A stretch of DNA of 24,429 nucleotides from Candidatus Poseidoniales archaeon (GTDB lineage Archaea; Thermoplasmatota; Poseidoniia; Poseidoniales; Thalassarchaeaceae). Within the stretch, counting starts at the first letter, position 1; the number at the start of each line of letters is the position of its first letter. Below are positions 21,882-24,429 of this stretch, one piece after another. The position numbers and the translations under genes are program-made. The notes beneath the pieces were generated by a model. That model did not search any database. It was not told the origin of the DNA and saw only the letters and a program-made list of their open reading frames with translations. The DNA lies in contig JAPKEY010000007.1 of NCBI GenBank assembly GCA_028821815.1, positions 1-24,429 on the forward strand, written 5' to 3'.

Positions 21882-22589
21882 ATGAATAGTTCCAACCTGA
21901 TTGAAGAGGCTGTTGCAGCCTTTGCCCAAGGCAATCCCGTGATGGTCTTCGATTCTGATTTTCGTGAATGTGAAACTGACCTCCTTTGGCCCGCAGCAGT
22001 AGCAACTCCAGCTGTAATGCGTCGCCTGCGCCAAGATTGTGGTGGCCTTCTGTTTTTGGCAATCGGTAATGATGTTGGTGAAAAATTTGGTTTACCTTGG
22101 TTGCAGGATATACACACGCATCCAGCATTGGTCAAAGAAAATCCAGTACTTGGAGAATTGATTACGGACGATTTACAATATGATACGAGAAGTGCGTTTA
22201 CGCTCTCACTCAACCATCGTGACACCTACACAGGAATCACTGATTACGATCGAGCATTAACGACGAGAAGGTTTGGGGAATTGGCGACAGAAATGGCTGA
22301 GGCTTCAACTATAGATGCGATTACTGCACTTGGTAAAGAGTTCAGAACCCCGGGCCACATCCCCTTGTGCAGGGAGGCTCCGGGCGGACTAGATACTCGG
22401 CAAGGGCATACCGAATTAGCTGTCGCGATTGCAAGATTGGCTGGACTAGCACCCTGTACCATCGGTGCAGAAATGTTGCAACCGGATGGTGACCGTGCCC
22501 TCAGTGTCGAGGATGCAAGAGTCTATGCAACCAAGCATGGCATCCCGATGTTGACAGGCGAAGAAATCATGAGGGCTTTTGACCTTTGA
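21882..22589 (+). CDS. ribB: 3,4-dihydroxy-2-butanone 4-phosphate synthase
   Basis: A 235-residue enzyme that converts ribulose 5-phosphate to dihydroxybutanone phosphate, the four-carbon half of lumazine. VMVFDSDFRECETDLLWPA (20-38) is the acidic metal and substrate loop (family DxDxREnExD). DTRSAFTLSLNHRDTYTGIT and DRALTT are the central motif. PGHIPLCREAPGGLDTRQGH then TELAVAIARLAG is the C-terminal signature. There is no fused GTP cyclohydrolase II domain. The frame is open from 21807, but ATGs at 21873 and 21882 lie after GGAG and fit the family start; 21882 is preferred. It heads a riboflavin operon; ribL starts 17 nt after its stop. Confidence 0.9.
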   Translation: MNSSNLIEEAVAAFAQGNPVMVFDSDFRECETDLLWPAAVATPAVMRRLRQDCGGLLFLAIGNDVGEKFGLPWLQDIHTHPALVKENPVLGELITDDLQYDTRSAFTLSLNHRDTYTGITDYDRALTTRRFGELATEMAEASTIDAITALGKEFRTPGHIPLCREAPGGLDTRQGHTELAVAIARLAGLAPCTIGAEMLQPDGDRALSVEDARVYATKHGIPMLTGEEIMRAFDL

Positions 22590-22595
22590 AGGAAT

Positions 22596-22600
22596 GGAGG
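22596..22600 (+). promoter_or_regulatory. Ribosome binding site of ribL
   Basis: GGAGG, 6 nt before ATG 22607. It fixes the ribL start and excludes the upstream TTG at 22586 that overlaps the end of ribB. Confidence 0.65.
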
Positions 22601-22606
22601 GATACA

Positions 22607-23071
22607 ATGGTACGAGTGATGGCAGTTGGCGTTTTTGATCTCCTCCATGCTGGTCATCTTCACTATCTAGAGCAAGCCAAAGCATTGGGTGACCACCTAA
22701 CCGTCATTGTCGCACATGATGACACAGTACGTATGCGTAAACATGAACCCGTCACTACTCAGGACTTGCGAAAGAGAATGGTCGCTGGCCTCAAACCAGT
22801 TGACCACGCGATGGTTGGCAATCCACCCACTGTGCCGATGTACGACATTCTACCGATGGTTAAACCGAATATCATCGCTATAGGCTATGACCAAGAACAC
22901 GCTGAAACAGCCATACGCGCAGGCCTAGATGAACGCGGATTTGAAGATATCAGGCTGGTCCGGGTTGAAGGATTGACGGAAGATTTGGATGGAACCCGGA
23001 AAATCATTGACAAAATTCTGACTCTACAATGGGCGCAAAAGCGAAAGGAAGAAATTGAGGGGGCGGAGTGA
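22607..23071 (+). CDS. ribL: Archaeal FAD synthetase (RibL-type nucleotidyltransferase)
   Basis: A 154-residue cytidylyltransferase-like protein. VGVFDLLHAGHLHYLEQAKA (7-26) has the HxGH nucleotide-binding motif (HAGH). VIVAHDD then RKHEPVTTQDLRKRMVAGLK and MYDILPMVKPNIIAIGYDQEH are the typical RibL blocks; archaeal RibL adenylates FMN to FAD. Glycerol-3-phosphate cytidylyltransferases look alike, and the riboflavin neighbours decide the call. The basic C-terminal helix ends just before riboflavin synthase, whose ATG overlaps the TGA by one base. Archaeal RibL proteins are known to carry redox-sensitive C-terminal cysteines; none is present here. Confidence 0.85.
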   Translation: MVRVMAVGVFDLLHAGHLHYLEQAKALGDHLTVIVAHDDTVRMRKHEPVTTQDLRKRMVAGLKPVDHAMVGNPPTVPMYDILPMVKPNIIAIGYDQEHAETAIRAGLDERGFEDIRLVRVEGLTEDLDGTRKIIDKILTLQWAQKRKEEIEGAE

Positions 23072-23661
23072 TGTTTACTGGAATCGTTCAGGGAACAGGC
23101 TGTGTCAAATCGGTTCAAGGAGAATCTATCATGACCATTGGAATTGAGATCCCATCCACAGAAGGGCTCGAAATTGGAGGTTCTGTATCCATCGATGGAG
23201 TTTGTCTGACGGCAACATCCGTTGGCAATACCGTAACTTTCGACATCATTTCTGAAACACTGGAAAGAACTACGCTGGGCTCCCTATCTTCTGGCTCCAA
23301 TGTCAATATTGAACGTGCTCTAAAGTTTGGTGAAGAGTTGGGTGGGCATCTGTTGAGTGGTCACATCATGGGTACGGCAGAGATTGTGGATGTTGTTAAT
23401 CAGGATTATACAATCAATTGTCCTACAGAAATGGCCGAATATATTCAAGAAAAAGGATACATCGCTGTCGATGGAATATCTCTAACAGTGGGTAAGACCG
23501 ATGGTCATGGTTGTTTTGACATACACATCATCCCTGAAACTCTGAGGCTCACGACCCTAGGAAGCAAGGAAGTTGGTGACCATGTCAATATTGAAATCGA
23601 TGCGATGACACAGGCGGTCGTCGAGACCACGAAGCGGTTGATGGCGAACAAGGAGGCCTGA
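23071..23661 (+). CDS. ribE: Riboflavin synthase, bacterial alpha-chain type
   Basis: A 196-residue protein made of two lumazine-binding barrels. Repeat 1 (about 1-90) has MFTGIVQGTG, VSIDGVCLTAT and FDIISETLERTTLG; the linker has RALKFGEELGGHLLSGHIMG; repeat 2 (about 97-190) has GYIAVDGISLTVG and FDIHIIPETLRLTTLG. It dismutates two 6,7-dimethyl-8-ribityllumazine molecules to riboflavin. This is the trimeric bacterial/eukaryotic enzyme, not the pentameric archaeal RibC, which is a lumazine-synthase relative. The ATG overlaps the ribL stop (TGATG) and GCGGAG is just upstream; a GTG at 23068 is the alternative. AGGAGG for ribH follows inside its 3' end. Confidence 0.92.
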   Translation: MFTGIVQGTGCVKSVQGESIMTIGIEIPSTEGLEIGGSVSIDGVCLTATSVGNTVTFDIISETLERTTLGSLSSGSNVNIERALKFGEELGGHLLSGHIMGTAEIVDVVNQDYTINCPTEMAEYIQEKGYIAVDGISLTVGKTDGHGCFDIHIIPETLRLTTLGSKEVGDHVNIEIDAMTQAVVETTKRLMANKEA

Positions 23662-23663
23662 AA

Positions 23664-24056
23664 ATGAATATTGCAATCGTATGTGGGACATTTCATGAAA
23701 TCGAAGTCTCAAAGATGCTTGAATGGGCTACTGATGAGGCGAGTAAGCACGGACTTACGATTGCTGAAGTGGTCTGGGTCCCCGGTGCAATGGAAGTGCC
23801 TTTGGCACTAGATCGATTGTTGGCTCAAGGCGAAATTCACGGCGCAGCCTGCCTCGGGATTATCGAGAAGGGGCAAACTCAACACGGACTTGCCATGGGT
23901 CAAGCGGTCATCAAGAGCATCATCGATTTACAACTTTCTTGGGATAAACCCGTGGGACTCGGCATCATTGGTCCAGGGGCCGAACCCGAGCACATCGGAC
24001 CTCGATTGGAACCGCACGCTCGTGCGGCGATTGCAGCTATCGCATCGATGTCCTAA
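23664..24056 (+). CDS. ribH: 6,7-dimethyl-8-ribityllumazine synthase
   Basis: A 130-residue enzyme that condenses the pyrimidine from GTP with dihydroxybutanone phosphate. IAIVCGTFHE (3-12) starts the first strand, VPGAMEVPLAL (39-49) is the substrate motif (PGAxExP), and GIIEKGQTQHGLAMGQAV (65-82) holds the catalytic His. Length is that of short archaeal forms. The ATG lies 2 nt after the ribE stop and AGGAGG (23651-23656) sits 7 nt upstream, so the four rib genes form one operon. Its stop overlaps the stop of the convergent hydroxylase-like gene by 4 nt. Confidence 0.92.
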   Translation: MNIAIVCGTFHEIEVSKMLEWATDEASKHGLTIAEVVWVPGAMEVPLALDRLLAQGEIHGAACLGIIEKGQTQHGLAMGQAVIKSIIDLQLSWDKPVGLGIIGPGAEPEHIGPRLEPHARAAIAAIASMS

Positions 24057-24429
24057 TCGCGAAATGGTGGCTGATAAGGCCCTCTTTTTCGGAATGTAGA
24101 ATACCAAACACCCTTCACAACTCGTTTGGAAAATCGCCACCAAGAACCAATCGTTCTGAATGGGTGAATGATGAATTTCAATGGGTTGCTCCAGTCTTGA
24201 ATGGGATACTTCAATTGACTCAGCATTCCATCAGGTAGATTGTCATCGACCCCATATTTCTCAGGGCGTTTGTCAGTGGGCATGTAATATGTTCCAAACA
24301 CAATATCCCACAGTGGAAGGAAGCCAGCATAATTTGAACAGTGCGCCTCCTTTTCATTGGCGTGGTGCCAATGGTGGAACTCAGGGGTTGGAATCAGGCG
24401 ATGCAAGGGGCGTAACTTCCAACTCACAT
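24053..24429 (-). CDS. Fatty acid hydroxylase/sterol desaturase family protein, C-terminal part (partial)
   Basis: The frame is open to the right edge and gives the last 125 or so residues. TPEFHHWHHANEKEAHCSNYAG then FLPLWDIVFGTYYMP is the third histidine cluster (HxxHH) and following block of the membrane di-iron hydroxylase superfamily that includes sterol C5-desaturase and sphingolipid hydroxylases. A basic C-terminal tail without membrane helices follows. The first two His motifs and the membrane helices would lie outside the window. Such enzymes insert oxygen or a double bond into lipids or carotenoids; the substrate in an ether-lipid archaeon is unknown. Its last 4 nt overlap the end of ribH. 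Confidence 0.8.
   Translation of the reverse strand, partial: VSWKLRPLHRLIPTPEFHHWHHANEKEAHCSNYAGFLPLWDIVFGTYYMPTDKRPEKYGVDDNLPDGMLSQLKYPIQDWSNPLKFIIHPFRTIGSWWRFSKRVVKGVWYSTFRKRGPYQPPFRD

Noticed and set aside
21734..22225. N-terminal extension of the FG-GAP protein frame
   Set aside because: It runs antisense through ribB, has no family match, and precedes a clear signal peptide at 21733 with a TATA-like element at the right distance.

Overview
The window looks like a planktonic marine archaeon of Marine Group II (Candidatus Poseidoniales) or a close Thermoplasmatota relative. The evidence is a start of an A-type ATP synthase operon (subunits H and I), geranylgeranyl reductase beside a trans-prenyl diphosphate synthase, a zinc-finger RPA with its RPA-associated partner, archaeal RibL and a short RibH, acidic proteins, and intermixed bacterial-type genes (RNase PH, alpha-type riboflavin synthase, heme peroxidase, CRTAC1-like FG-GAP protein). 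The placement is inferred from gene content only.

Layout. 1-621 (minus): start of the ATP synthase operon. 759-1935 (plus): a UbiE-type methyltransferase and a DUF4190-like small membrane protein. 2038-4111 (minus): geranylgeranyl reductase and a polyprenyl synthase, translationally coupled. 4193-7090 (plus): a divergent HemC-like protein that seems to lack the catalytic residues, then a triple-SAP helical protein. 7091-12947 (minus): one tightly packed unit running small CPGC ORF, RPA, RPA-associated OB protein, winged-helix protein, an unknown 116-residue protein, two single-domain TadC/TadB-like membrane proteins and a TadA/CpaF-FlaI type ATPase. 13012-16551 (plus): an aspartoacylase-family deacylase, a K+ channel with SHOCT tail, MogA/MoaB and a bacterial-type RNase PH, which ends 3 nt from a convergent tRNA-Phe(GAA). 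16686-17855 (minus): endonuclease IV with a Lys-rich/acidic tail. 18022-19884 (plus) and 19844-21733 (minus): a secreted, membrane-anchored heme peroxidase and a secreted FG-GAP/ASPIC-UnbV protein that overlap tail to tail. 21882-24056 (plus): riboflavin/FAD operon ribB-ribL-ribE-ribH. 24053-24429 (minus): end of a fatty-acid-hydroxylase/sterol-desaturase family gene.

The most notable structure is the RPA-Tad-like unit. Single-stranded-DNA-binding proteins are encoded head to tail with a type IV filament motor and two short platform proteins. This could be a DNA-uptake machine or simply an operon of convenience; no pilin or prepilin peptidase is visible here. Other points are a HemC-fold pseudoenzyme candidate, a recurring set of short GC-rich perfect hairpins between genes, and convergent genes that abut or overlap with almost no terminator space. 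No CRISPR array, insertion sequence or rRNA was seen, and no gap between genes exceeds about 240 bases.
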